In this document: one piece after another, positions 29,189 to 37,136 of the stretch
How the letters are laid out: each line of letters starts with the position of its first letter
Numbering within the stretch: position 1 is the stretch's first letter
Source of the DNA: a virus
Strand: one strand, 5' to 3'
Virus record (IMG/VR): IMGVR_UViG_3300008259_000283
Span: 1-45,816 of that record
DNA: 45,816 bases
Position numbers and translations under genes: made by a program
The notes under the pieces: generated by a model
Told to the model about the DNA's origin: nothing
Seen by the model: the letters and a program-made list of their open reading frames with translations, nothing else
Database searches by the model: none

Positions 29189-30227
29189 TCAGTTAGATCA
29201 ACTTATGAATGATATTTTCTCAGAAGAAATGGATGAAGAGATGTATGATGAGATGGGTGATGAAATGGGTGAAGAGATGGATGAGGAAATGGATGAAGTT
29301 GTATATGAAATCTCGATGGACGAAGAGGAAATGGATGAAGAAGAAATGGATGAAGAGGAAATGGATGAAGAAGTCGAAGAAACTATGCACGAATCCAAGT
29401 TTGGTATGAAACCTATTATGTTTTCCGACTGGAAAAAAGGTAAAGCTCTTGGTACTAAAGCTGAGACAAAAGAGTCAACAACTACCAAACCTAAAGAAAA
29501 AGAAAAGGTAAAAACTGATAAGGAAAAATCAAAAAGTCCTTTTCATAGACCAGGTGAAAAAACAGCACCTAAAGCTAAAAAAACTGAAACCAAAGAAGGT
29601 ATGGGTAAAATTCAACCAACAGGAAAATCTAAAGGTGTTGGAATGAATCTTTCGCCAAAAAAATTCGAATACAAAGAAGGAAAAAAACATGATATTTCTG
29701 CGGTTGAAAGAAAAATAGCTGGAGCTTTTTCTAAGGGAGAAACTAAGGAAGCGGCTAGAACTTTAGGTAATGGAACAAGAAATTACGCCTTGAGAAAGGG
29801 TTTACCAAAGATGAAAGTCATCCCTAATTCTGCGATTAAAGAAGAAGTTGAATCATTGAGACAGAAAAATGTTGAATATCAAAAAGCATTGAATGTATTC
29901 AGAGAAAAGCTTAATGAGGTTGCTGTTTTCAATTCAAATTTGGCTTATGCTACAAGATTATTCACAGAACATTCAACTTCCAAACAAGAGAAAATCAACA
30001 TCTTAAGAAGATTTGATGATGTAGAGACGATTAAAGAATCTAAAAATCTTTACAACACCATCAAAAACGAATTAACTAGTTCAATTAATAATGTGGTTAC
30101 AGAATCGATGGAAAAAATTGAAAAAACACATTCATCTGGATCAGCACAAAATTTGATTGAATCAAAAACGTATGAAAATCCTCAGTTTATGAGAATGAAG
30201 GACATCATGCAAAAAATTAACAAATAA
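29166..30227 (+). CDS. Scaffold-like protein, second frame (gp22 type)
   Basis: From the ATG at 29166 this is 353 residues (29142 and 29178 are other starts). It opens with MSDSQLDQLMNDIFSEEMDEE, then blocks of DEEEM repeats and EVVYEISMDEE, a lysine-rich middle, and a long C-terminal helical region (ESLRQKNVEYQKALNVFREK, LAYATRLFTEHS, QEKINILRRFDDVETIKESK). The last part resembles the helical core of T4-like scaffolds (gp22), which forms the inner shell on which gp23 assembles and is later chopped up by gp21. It overlaps the preceding gene by 23 bases in the +1 frame. It directly precedes the capsid gene, as in T4. Confidence 0.75.
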   Translation: MPETMSDSQLDQLMNDIFSEEMDEEMYDEMGDEMGEEMDEEMDEVVYEISMDEEEMDEEEMDEEEMDEEVEETMHESKFGMKPIMFSDWKKGKALGTKAETKESTTTKPKEKEKVKTDKEKSKSPFHRPGEKTAPKAKKTETKEGMGKIQPTGKSKGVGMNLSPKKFEYKEGKKHDISAVERKIAGAFSKGETKEAARTLGNGTRNYALRKGLPKMKVIPNSAIKEEVESLRQKNVEYQKALNVFREKLNEVAVFNSNLAYATRLFTEHSTSKQEKINILRRFDDVETIKESKNLYNTIKNELTSSINNVVTESMEKIEKTHSSGSAQNLIESKTYENPQFMRMKDIMQKINK

Positions 30228-30254
30228 ACAAATAAAAAACTAAATAAAACTAAA

Positions 30255-32117
30255 ATGGGTGCATTATTAGAAAGCGGTCTAGTTGGTAATATCGGGTTGA
30301 AACACCTCAAAGTTATCAAAGAAGACACAATTAACAAGTGGGATAAACTTGGGTTCTTAGAAGGACTTAAAGGCCATATGAAAGAAAACGTTGCTCAATT
30401 GTATGAGAACCAAGCGTCTTTCTTGATTAACGAAGCTTCATCAACTTCAGACAGCGGTTCATTTGAAACTGTTGTATTCCCTATCGTAAGAAGGGTATTC
30501 TCTAAACTTTTAGCGAACGATATCGTATCGGTTCAGGCTATGAACTTACCAATTGGTAAATTGTTCTACTTTGTTCCAAAGATTCAAGGTTATTCTGGTG
30601 GTACATCACCAAACGACTTGGGTTGGTTAGGACAAAGTGGTGACCACTACGCTCCAATCGGATCACCTGGAAACTATCCAGGAAACCAAAATGCTGGTTA
30701 TACTGCAGGTGATAGTACAGGTACTTACAACCCATATTACCAAAAAGATCTTTACGATTTATTCTATGAAGGTGATGAGGCAACTCTTAACCCTCCAGGT
30801 CTTTTCGATTATTCAAAAGGTAAATGGACAGCAACAACAGCAACAACAGCAACGGTTGCTTGGAATGCTGGTGGTAACTTAGTTGTCTCTGGTTATGGAT
30901 CATCTGATTATCGTAAGGTAATCTTGGTTATGAGTGGTTTCTCAAATGCTGGTGCTGGTCAATTGATTGGTCCTAATGGTAACACTATGGATACTGAAGA
31001 ATTCCTTTCAGGTCTTAACATCTTCGGTGCGTATGCTAACACAACAACATCTAGTCAAGCACCAGGTAATGGTAATCCTTATCTTTTCAGAGTCGTAACT
31101 CAGAAATATGGTAAAGGTATTGTACAATATGGTACACAAACGAACACAACATGGCCAATCGGTAATAACTCAGGTGGTGCATACAATAACGTATGTGATG
31201 CCAATGGTATTATTTATTTGGAAGTTGATCTACAACAACCAGTATGTGTATCTTGTGGACAGACAACACCTGATGGTTATACAGGTTCTACATTCTCTTC
31301 GTCAACTGCGAATAACAATGCGTTCATTGCTATTTACAGAGTTTATAAAGAATTAGAATTTGAAGATCAAATTGGTGAAGTTTCTTTCGATTTGGAATCA
31401 GTAACAGTATCTGTGACTGAAAGAAAATTGAGAGCACAATGGTCTCCTGAACTTGCTCAAGACGTTTCGGCATTCCACAATATTGATGCAGAAGCTGAGT
31501 TAACAGCTCTTCTTTCTGAGCAAGTTGCGGCCGAAATCGACAGAGAAATCTTAAGAGATTTGAGAAAAGGTGCTGCTTGGAATTTGAGATGGGATTACAA
31601 CGGTTGGAAGAGATTAGCTTCTACTGGTACAACTCCTTACACTCAAAAGGATTGGAATCAAACACTTATCACCGCCATCAACCAGTTGTCTGCACAAATT
31701 CACAAGTCAACTTTAAGAGGTGGTGCTAACTGGATCGTTTGTTCTTCTGAAATTTCTGCGATTTTTGATGATTTGGAATACTTCCACGTATCAAACGCGG
31801 CTCCTGAGCAAGATCAGTACAATATGGGTATCGAAAGAATCGGTACACTTTCTGGAAGATATCAGGTTTATAGGGATCCATACTTCCCACCAAACCAGTT
31901 GATCATCGGACACAAAGGTACGTCATTGTTAGATACAGGTTACATTTACGCTCCGTATGTACCTCTACAATTGACACCTACAATGTACAATCCATTCAAC
32001 TTTACACCTATCAAAGGTATAATGACAAGATACGCTAAGAAAATGGTTAACAACCGTTTCTACGGACGTGTGACTTGCGATGGTATTCGTACTTTCGATT
32101 TGAGAGAATTACGCTAA
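30255..32117 (+). CDS. Major capsid protein (T4 gp23 type)
   Basis: A 620-residue protein. Residues 1-60 are a helical propeptide ending SFLINE|ASS, a gp21-type (L/I)-x-E site as in T4 gp23 (cleaved after residue 65). The mature protein opens with GSFETVVFPIVRRVFSKLLANDIVSVQAMNLPIGKLFYFVPK, the gp23/HK97-fold signature. A long Gly/Asn/Thr-rich insertion spans about residues 115-350, likely a surface-exposed domain. ELEFEDQIGEVSFDLESVTV and LRAQWSPELAQDVSAFHNID resume the conserved core, and the C-terminus has YFPPNQLIIGHKG and YAPYVPLQLTPT. Codon usage is visibly richer in C-ending codons than in neighbours, as expected for the most expressed gene. Confidence 0.95.
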   Translation: MGALLESGLVGNIGLKHLKVIKEDTINKWDKLGFLEGLKGHMKENVAQLYENQASFLINEASSTSDSGSFETVVFPIVRRVFSKLLANDIVSVQAMNLPIGKLFYFVPKIQGYSGGTSPNDLGWLGQSGDHYAPIGSPGNYPGNQNAGYTAGDSTGTYNPYYQKDLYDLFYEGDEATLNPPGLFDYSKGKWTATTATTATVAWNAGGNLVVSGYGSSDYRKVILVMSGFSNAGAGQLIGPNGNTMDTEEFLSGLNIFGAYANTTTSSQAPGNGNPYLFRVVTQKYGKGIVQYGTQTNTTWPIGNNSGGAYNNVCDANGIIYLEVDLQQPVCVSCGQTTPDGYTGSTFSSSTANNNAFIAIYRVYKELEFEDQIGEVSFDLESVTVSVTERKLRAQWSPELAQDVSAFHNIDAEAELTALLSEQVAAEIDREILRDLRKGAAWNLRWDYNGWKRLASTGTTPYTQKDWNQTLITAINQLSAQIHKSTLRGGANWIVCSSEISAIFDDLEYFHVSNAAPEQDQYNMGIERIGTLSGRYQVYRDPYFPPNQLIIGHKGTSLLDTGYIYAPYVPLQLTPTMYNPFNFTPIKGIMTRYAKKMVNNRFYGRVTCDGIRTFDLRELR

Positions 32118-32138
32118 TTTTCTCAATGGTAATTGAAG

Positions 32139-32165
32139 AAAAGGGACAAGAAATTGTCCCTTTTT
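32139..32165. terminator. Terminator after the capsid gene
   Basis: AAAAGGGACAA, GAAA tetraloop, TTGTCCCTTTT, then more T: a strong 11-base-pair hairpin serving the capsid gene and, on the other strand, the gene ending at 32169. Confidence 0.9.
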
Positions 32166-32168
32166 TTT

Positions 32169-32408
32169 TTACTCTTCAGTTTTGGGTGATGATAAGAGTA
32201 AAATTCTCAACGATTTTGAAATTACTTCACTTTCTTTGAGAGAAAAAACACCATTCATATGAGCAAAAGTTAAAGCTTGTTGTATACAATAAGCCGCTTG
32301 GGCGGGATTAATATCGTCTATAAATTTAGATAAATTTTCTTCCGAATCATAATTTATTGAACCAAATAAAGTTCCCAAAATTTTAGATTTTTCCTGTTCA
32401 TTTTCCAT
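32169..32408 (-). CDS. Small conserved phage protein
   Basis: A 79-residue protein: LGTLFGSINYDSEENLSKFI, then AAYCIQQALTFAHMNGVFSLKESEVISKSLR. The AxYCIxxAxxxAHxxGVF...ExxxIxKSLR pattern is one I recall as a conserved short helical protein next to the capsid gene in T4-like environmental phages. Function unknown. It converges on the capsid terminator. Confidence 0.65.
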   Translation of the reverse strand: MENEQEKSKILGTLFGSINYDSEENLSKFIDDINPAQAAYCIQQALTFAHMNGVFSLKESEVISKSLRILLLSSPKTEE

Positions 32409-32442
32409 ATTGAATGTATTTACAATAAGTTAGTAAAAAAAA

Positions 32443-33021
32443 ATGAATAATCAACTTAGGGAAGATTTAGCTGTTTGGTTTGGAACCAAAAAAAAGAAGA
32501 AAGGGAGTAAAGAACCACAAGGTCCTTGGGTTAATATTTGTCGAAAAAAAGAAGGAGGTGGACATCCACCTTGCGGAAGAGGTGACACGGATAAAGGTGC
32601 ATATCCAAAATGTAGAGCTAAGAGTGTTGCATCAAAAATGACAGATGCACAAAAGAAATCGGCTTGTCAACAAAAAAGAACTGCAGAAAAAAAAGACACA
32701 CAATCAGGTAAAGGTCAAAAACCTGTGTATACATCATATAAACCTAAAAAAACTAAAAAAAACGAGGCTATGAGAGCCATCATAAAAAATCTTCTGCAGG
32801 AAACAATAAATCGTAAACAAATGCTTGAACTCGGGACATTAGTAGAGTTAGAACATACTAAAAATCCAAAAAGAGCTAAAGAAATTGCCAAAGATCATTT
32901 AGACCAAAATTCAAAATATTATTGTCTAATGTTTAGAATTGGTCTGATTGATGAAAAAGATGCAAAAAAAATGGCAAAAGAGGTTTGTCCTACGATTCGA
33001 GAAAATGAAGAATACCTCTGA
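32443..33021 (+). CDS. DUF5872-like and DUF5661-like two-domain protein
   Basis: A 192-residue basic protein. Residues about 1-90 have VWFGTKKKKKGSKEPQGPWV, CGRGDTDKGAYPKCRAKSVA and MTDAQKKSACQQKR, as in DUF5872 proteins with conserved Cys. Residues about 108-192 have AIIKNLLQE (another leader-type site) and VELEHTKNPKRAKEIAKDHL, as in DUF5661-like phage proteins. Both families occur singly in phages with unknown roles; the highly basic N-terminus could bind nucleic acid. The gene overlaps the convergent next gene by 32 bases. Confidence 0.7.
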   Translation: MNNQLREDLAVWFGTKKKKKGSKEPQGPWVNICRKKEGGGHPPCGRGDTDKGAYPKCRAKSVASKMTDAQKKSACQQKRTAEKKDTQSGKGQKPVYTSYKPKKTKKNEAMRAIIKNLLQETINRKQMLELGTLVELEHTKNPKRAKEIAKDHLDQNSKYYCLMFRIGLIDEKDAKKMAKEVCPTIRENEEYL

Positions 33022-33394
33022 GGGAATATTTGATATTCTGGGTAATCCTTTTTTCCATCAAAGACCTTTTTAATTCAATTTTTTCGTTGAATTTTTGAAT
33101 GAGTTTTTCGTGAAGAAATTCGTTCAAGTACACATTATACGCACAATGATCATTAACGATGTTTACGTTTACTGAGTCAATTGTAACAAACAAGTTTTTA
33201 CCATCATTTTTGATGTATCGTTTGTTCGTAATTGGTGTCATTAAGAGTTCACTAGTGTCATCATCAATCAAGTTGATACAAATTTTGAAAGCAATCATTT
33301 CATATCTTGATTGCATTTTCGGTCTGTAATACCTAAGAGTTTGGATGTATCTCTTTTTGAAAAATCGTTTGACTTGTAAATAAATTTTTTTCAT
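32990..33394 (-). CDS. Basic hypothetical protein
   Basis: A 134-residue very basic protein from the ATG at 33392-33394; a GTG at 33412 lies at the promoter -7 box and is rejected. It starts KKIYLQVKRFFKKRYIQTLR, then has strand-rich sequence (AFKICINLIDDDTSELLMTP) and a helical C-terminus (FNEKIELKRSLMEKR). I do not recognise it. A host-type promoter upstream sets it apart from the late virion genes around it, suggesting early expression. Confidence 0.65.
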   Translation of the reverse strand: MKKIYLQVKRFFKKRYIQTLRYYRPKMQSRYEMIAFKICINLIDDDTSELLMTPITNKRYIKNDGKNLFVTIDSVNVNIVNDHCAYNVYLNEFLHEKLIQKFNEKIELKRSLMEKRITQNIKYSLRGILHFLES

Positions 33395-33411
33395 TGTCTT
33401 GGTTTGTGTCA

Positions 33412-33443
33412 CAAATATAAAATGGATAATTCAAAAAACCAAA
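33412..33443 (-). promoter_or_regulatory. Host-type promoter
   Basis: On the minus strand TTTG (33440-33443), 20 bases, TATATTTG (33412-33419), 17 bases before the ATG at 33394. Confidence 0.6.
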
Positions 33444-34073
33444 TCAACAATAAGGTGGTGAACATCTTTTTTTTCCATCCAATCCTTTGATCTTTCCTTT
33501 ACAAACTTGGATAGCGTAACCATTGGCGTAAGCACTGGGGTAAACGTCAAATTTTGCCTTAGCTGCTGTTTTACCACGTGCACACAGTTTAGTCCCAGTT
33601 TTTTTACGACCCTCTTGTACTTGTAATTGATCACCATTAGATCGAGACTCCAAATACTTGATATACATTTCCAAACCATTCAAACCAAAGTAATCGAGAT
33701 TATTTTCATTGAACCAACCTAATACTTCTTTGAAATCGACTTGTCGGTGTATGTTTTTTAAACATTCAACTTCACCTTTCATACTAGATGATGTTGTTTG
33801 TTCCTGCATCATACTTGTCGAATCAGTCAAGTGATTTTTCATAAAATCATAAACCTGATCAATAGATTCGGTTGACGATGCAATATGATCTTGAGCCCAA
33901 TCATGACCATCGTCCAATAATTGTTCGACTTGAGTTTTATCGTATTGTAATAATTCGGTTGCTTGGTCTCGAATTTGTTCCAAGTTAGAAAAAAACATAT
34001 ATCTATCTTTCTGTTCTGATAGAATTTTAGATAGTTTTTCGTACTGTTCTTTAGTCAAAATAAGTTTTTTCAT
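33444..34073 (-). CDS. Leader-bearing protein with VYPSAYANGYA motif
   Basis: A 209-residue protein. Residues 1-20 are a leader KKLILTKEQYEKLSKILSE followed by QK, one of the clearest leader peptides in the window. The middle is helical (YDKTQVEQLLDDGHDWAQDH). The C-terminus has TGTKLCARGKTAAKAKFDVY, PSAYANGYAIQVCKGK and CSPPYC: a small basic Cys-containing domain (KFxVYPSAYANxYAxxVC) found in many phage virion-associated proteins, function unknown to me. Its start overlaps the stop of the upstream structural gene by 4 bases. Confidence 0.7.
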   Translation of the reverse strand: MKKLILTKEQYEKLSKILSEQKDRYMFFSNLEQIRDQATELLQYDKTQVEQLLDDGHDWAQDHIASSTESIDQVYDFMKNHLTDSTSMMQEQTTSSSMKGEVECLKNIHRQVDFKEVLGWFNENNLDYFGLNGLEMYIKYLESRSNGDQLQVQEGRKKTGTKLCARGKTAAKAKFDVYPSAYANGYAIQVCKGKIKGLDGKKRCSPPYC

Positions 34074-35551
34074 TTTTCATTCACGATTTGAAAAGTTAAT
34101 TGTCTTTTATAAGTATCTTTTTGTCCACTAGTATTCACTTTGATATCAACATAGTATTCATTAGGAATTTTATCTCTAGTGTCAAAAATAAAATAATATT
34201 CATTTGGTGTTCTGTTGATCGGTGTCCATCCTTGGACTTCAACTTCAGTTTGTCCTTCCCTCACATACACTCTGTATTGTGCTTCAATGTTTTGTAAAAC
34301 GAAAGCACTACTATAGGCTTGTTTAATTACCACCATTACCTTCCGAATGTCTGTATTTACAATCTTTTCATTTTGTTTGATACCACTGAAATCAAAACCA
34401 TATAGAAGTGGATCTTTGGACACGCTTCCGATTTGATAAAAAGCTGAAGAAGATTGTAATACAAACTGGTTCTCAACATCATCAAGGCTGTTTCCTTGAG
34501 CTATGATGTTTGTCCATTTATCCGTAAATTGACAAGGTGTGTTGTATCCCGATAATGGTGGAATTGTGACTTCGTAAACCCCCCTACTTATAAGACAAGT
34601 CGAAAGACCTGTGTAACCTGATATTGGTTCATCATCTGGATCTAGAATGTCAACTACAGGGTTTTGGTCTAAGTTTAAATAATCACCATTTGCAAAAATA
34701 TACAAGTATAATTTATTGGTTCTTCCTTGTACGAACGTTACTCTGTTATCTTCAATCAGATCATCAAACGTAGTTTGTAGAAATGGTTGATAAAATGTTT
34801 GAGTATGTCTTGTAAAAAATCCCACAGAATACGTTACGGTGAGTCCTGTGATGTTTTCTATCTGTGGGACATACGCAATACCCCAACCCGTAGATCCTGT
34901 CGTAGAACCCGTTATAATCGAATTTATCTCGTGGGTCATATCAAAGTTAATATCTTCATTACCAAATTCGAAATGTTGTATATCAACAATTGTGAGTGCT
35001 GAATAATTAAGTCCAGTGTTTCCACTACTTGTATTATTATTACTATAGATTCCAGGATAAGACCAATTTGTAATTGTGGTTGTTTGATACCAGTTAGATG
35101 GTCTTGTAGAGAAGGCTTTATTGAACCCCCAACTATCAAGTGCTATTGTATCAACATAATCATAACCAACACCTTCATCCCAAGACTGGGGGTTTCCAGT
35201 TGATCCTGAAGATTTTGGTATTCGAAATAATATTAAGTCAAAAGATGTTGCTCTGATTGAACCATCAGAGGCTTCTGTATTGAGTAAATCAATATCAAAA
35301 CTTGAGGTATTGGTCATCTTGAGAGTGTGTGTCATCGCTGACGTACACCCTGTTGATATGACACCTGATGCAATATTTTCTAGTAATGGTGTAAGATCTA
35401 AATCAAAGATAAATCTAGAAAACCCATTCGGCGCGAAATTGTTTAAAGTCGGACCGAAAAATAATTGCATTACAGGATTACGACCTGTATTAACATAACT
35501 ATCCTTCTGAATCGTGTTGTTTTTAGAAAAATAAGACCTGAAAATCGACAT
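34070..35551 (-). CDS. Virion structural protein, probably tail or baseplate
   Basis: A 493-residue, strand-rich protein with Ser/Thr/Gly/Asn-rich loops typical of phage fibre, baseplate or neck proteins. It opens MSIFRSYFSKNNTI...SYVNTGRNPVMQLFFG and has SRFIFDLDLTPLLENIAS, CTSAMTHTLKMTNTSS and RATSFDLILFRIP, all conserved in my memory of T4-like environmental phages. No enzymatic motif. A TATTTATA box 13 bases upstream supports late expression. A precise T4 equivalent cannot be named. Confidence 0.75.
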   Translation of the reverse strand: MSIFRSYFSKNNTIQKDSYVNTGRNPVMQLFFGPTLNNFAPNGFSRFIFDLDLTPLLENIASGVISTGCTSAMTHTLKMTNTSSFDIDLLNTEASDGSIRATSFDLILFRIPKSSGSTGNPQSWDEGVGYDYVDTIALDSWGFNKAFSTRPSNWYQTTTITNWSYPGIYSNNNTSSGNTGLNYSALTIVDIQHFEFGNEDINFDMTHEINSIITGSTTGSTGWGIAYVPQIENITGLTVTYSVGFFTRHTQTFYQPFLQTTFDDLIEDNRVTFVQGRTNKLYLYIFANGDYLNLDQNPVVDILDPDDEPISGYTGLSTCLISRGVYEVTIPPLSGYNTPCQFTDKWTNIIAQGNSLDDVENQFVLQSSSAFYQIGSVSKDPLLYGFDFSGIKQNEKIVNTDIRKVMVVIKQAYSSAFVLQNIEAQYRVYVREGQTEVEVQGWTPINRTPNEYYFIFDTRDKIPNEYYVDIKVNTSGQKDTYKRQLTFQIVNEK

Positions 35552-35564
35552 TCATAAATTTTAT

Positions 35565-35572
35565 TATAAATA
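35565..35572 (-). promoter_or_regulatory. Phage-type TATTTATA box
   Basis: Sense-strand TATTTATA, 13 bases before the ATG at 35551, immediately after the stop of the previous gene. Confidence 0.5.
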
Positions 35573-36514
35573 TCAATTTATTCGGATATTTTCATTTAAC
35601 GCTCTGAATCTCCAAGGAAAAGAAAATAATTCTGTTTTTTGATCACCAGCCCAAGTGAGAGCGTCTGGAGGTAGACTTGGATGAGAATGAACGTGATTTT
35701 GTAAAAATCGTGATATCTTCTCAAGATAATCAAATAGTATTTCTCCTCTGATCATTGAATACGTATTTGGTATTACATTATCTTGAAGTTGTTGTTGCGT
35801 GATACCCATTAAAGTGTTTGGGTTGGGGGATAGTGAAGGGTCAAATACAATATTACCAGTTCTATGAGACATCATTACTATTGTATCGGCAGCACTCATC
35901 ATATAGGTTCCAGAATCAGTTGTTACTTGTTTGGGGGTGATTGTTTCGATCACAAGTTCACTTGGTTTACCAATCACACCTTTACTACTTACTAACCCGA
36001 ATGAATATCCCTTAGGACCTTGACCGGGATTGAGTGTTATTCTAGAGATAAATTGAGACGCATTTGAAAAAACAATAGGATTGTCTACATTTGAACCGGG
36101 TTTAAGTAAATTTCGTATTTGAACATTTGGTCTGTAAGCAAATGGAAATCTTTGATTTCCTAAACTAGGTCCGTTTGTGATGTTTCCTTCATTTATTTGA
36201 TTAATAAATGAATTGATTGCTGTGACTGTAGTCTCTAATGTTGTACCCACAAATTGTTGAGTGTAAACAACATATGAAACATCAGCGAGATCTGAGTCAT
36301 AATTAATATTATCTGTAAGTGTTTTTTCTACCGATTTTAATTTATACAAGGTTATATCACCCGTGAATGCATTTTGTTGATTATCCAAATTATAAACATT
36401 CCACTCAATGAGGTATTGGGTTTCTTGATTGATTTGATTTATTTTTATCAAATCTTGTGATTTTAAATTTTGGGTTTTTGTGTCGAAAGAAGAAACCTGA
36501 ATATACCAAAACTT
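35573..36514 (-). CDS. C-terminal part of a frame-split gp5-like baseplate hub
   Basis: The frame is open from 36514 (just after a TAA) but has no ATG near its start; the earliest non-ATG start is a TTG at 36449-36451. It reads YIQVSSFDTKTQNLKSQDLI, YLIEWNVYNLDNQQNAFTGD, then, further on, YMMSAADTIVMMSHRTGNI, NTYSMIRGEILFDYLEKI and QNHVHSHPSLPP. The last parts are typical of the region after the OB domain in gp5-like hubs. It overlaps the upstream fragment over 36463-36514 in the -1 frame. The two very likely form one gene. Confidence 0.7.
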   Translation of the reverse strand, partial: KFWYIQVSSFDTKTQNLKSQDLIKINQINQETQYLIEWNVYNLDNQQNAFTGDITLYKLKSVEKTLTDNINYDSDLADVSYVVYTQQFVGTTLETTVTAINSFINQINEGNITNGPSLGNQRFPFAYRPNVQIRNLLKPGSNVDNPIVFSNASQFISRITLNPGQGPKGYSFGLVSSKGVIGKPSELVIETITPKQVTTDSGTYMMSAADTIVMMSHRTGNIVFDPSLSPNPNTLMGITQQQLQDNVIPNTYSMIRGEILFDYLEKISRFLQNHVHSHPSLPPDALTWAGDQKTELFSFPWRFRALNENIRIN

Positions 36515-36918
36515 TTAACATTTTTAAATGACCCATCTTTATTTTTGATTGCCAAATTTTGTTTTATCCTATAACCCAAAGAAGTATTCTTATTAGCTGC
36601 CTGTGCGTTTTCATACTTCATAGTCATCGGACTACTGTATGCTCCTTGTACATAATAAGCATCTTGGTATCTTCTTTCACTATTTTGAAGGATGACACTA
36701 ATCCTTTCACCAACAGCTGGTACTTGAGAAATAAACATTGGAAGAAGGGGTAAAATAATAAAAGGATCTTTTTCAGTCCAATCATCTTTTCCAGGTACAA
36801 AGTTATATCCTTCAAGAACCGATTCAATATTTTGATCAAAAGGATATGCTCTTACACGACCTAACATCATCGGATCTTCGTTATTAACAACAGATGCTGG
36901 ATATAATATTTTACTCAT
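36463..36918 (-). CDS. N-terminal part of a gp5-like baseplate hub (OB domain)
   Basis: A 151-residue frame: LYPASVVNNEDPMMLGRVRA, WTEKDPFIILPLLPMF, VPAVGERISVILQNSE, YVQGAYSSPMTM. This is the OB-fold of T4 gp5/VgrG-type hub proteins, which sit at the tip of the tail tube and carry the puncturing device. It ends KSFGIF then an out-of-frame tail to a stop; the continuation is in the -1 frame (to 35573). In relatives, as I recall, SYGIFPEPG is followed by about 50 residues not seen here. The start overlaps the next gene's end by 8 bases. Confidence 0.75.
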   Translation of the reverse strand: MSKILYPASVVNNEDPMMLGRVRAYPFDQNIESVLEGYNFVPGKDDWTEKDPFIILPLLPMFISQVPAVGERISVILQNSERRYQDAYYVQGAYSSPMTMKYENAQAANKNTSLGYRIKQNLAIKNKDGSFKNVKSFGIFRFLLSTQKPKI

Positions 36919-37132
36919 AGTTATTCCTCAAATTATATTCGTGAAGTACTTTATTATACAAGTTCTCTACATTATCTAAATGTGTTGAAAGATTTATAAT
37001 CATTTGTTTGGTTTCTTCAAAATCCTCAGCTAAAAAATCCATAGCCTGAACTAATTCATTATTACCACTCGACTTAATCTCGGTAATTATAGAATTTAAT
37101 TTATCGATATCAATTTTAGATGATTGTATCAT
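36911..37132 (-). CDS. Small helical protein next to the hub gene
   Basis: A 73-residue, wholly helical acidic protein (LVQAMDFLAEDFEETKQMII, LDNVENLYNKVLHEYN). It overlaps the hub gene by 8 bases and follows the large structural gene by 4 bases, so it is translated with them. It could be a small chaperone or clamp for baseplate assembly; no family recognised. Confidence 0.6.
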   Translation of the reverse strand: MIQSSKIDIDKLNSIITEIKSSGNNELVQAMDFLAEDFEETKQMIINLSTHLDNVENLYNKVLHEYNLRNNYE

Positions 37133-37136
37133 ATCA

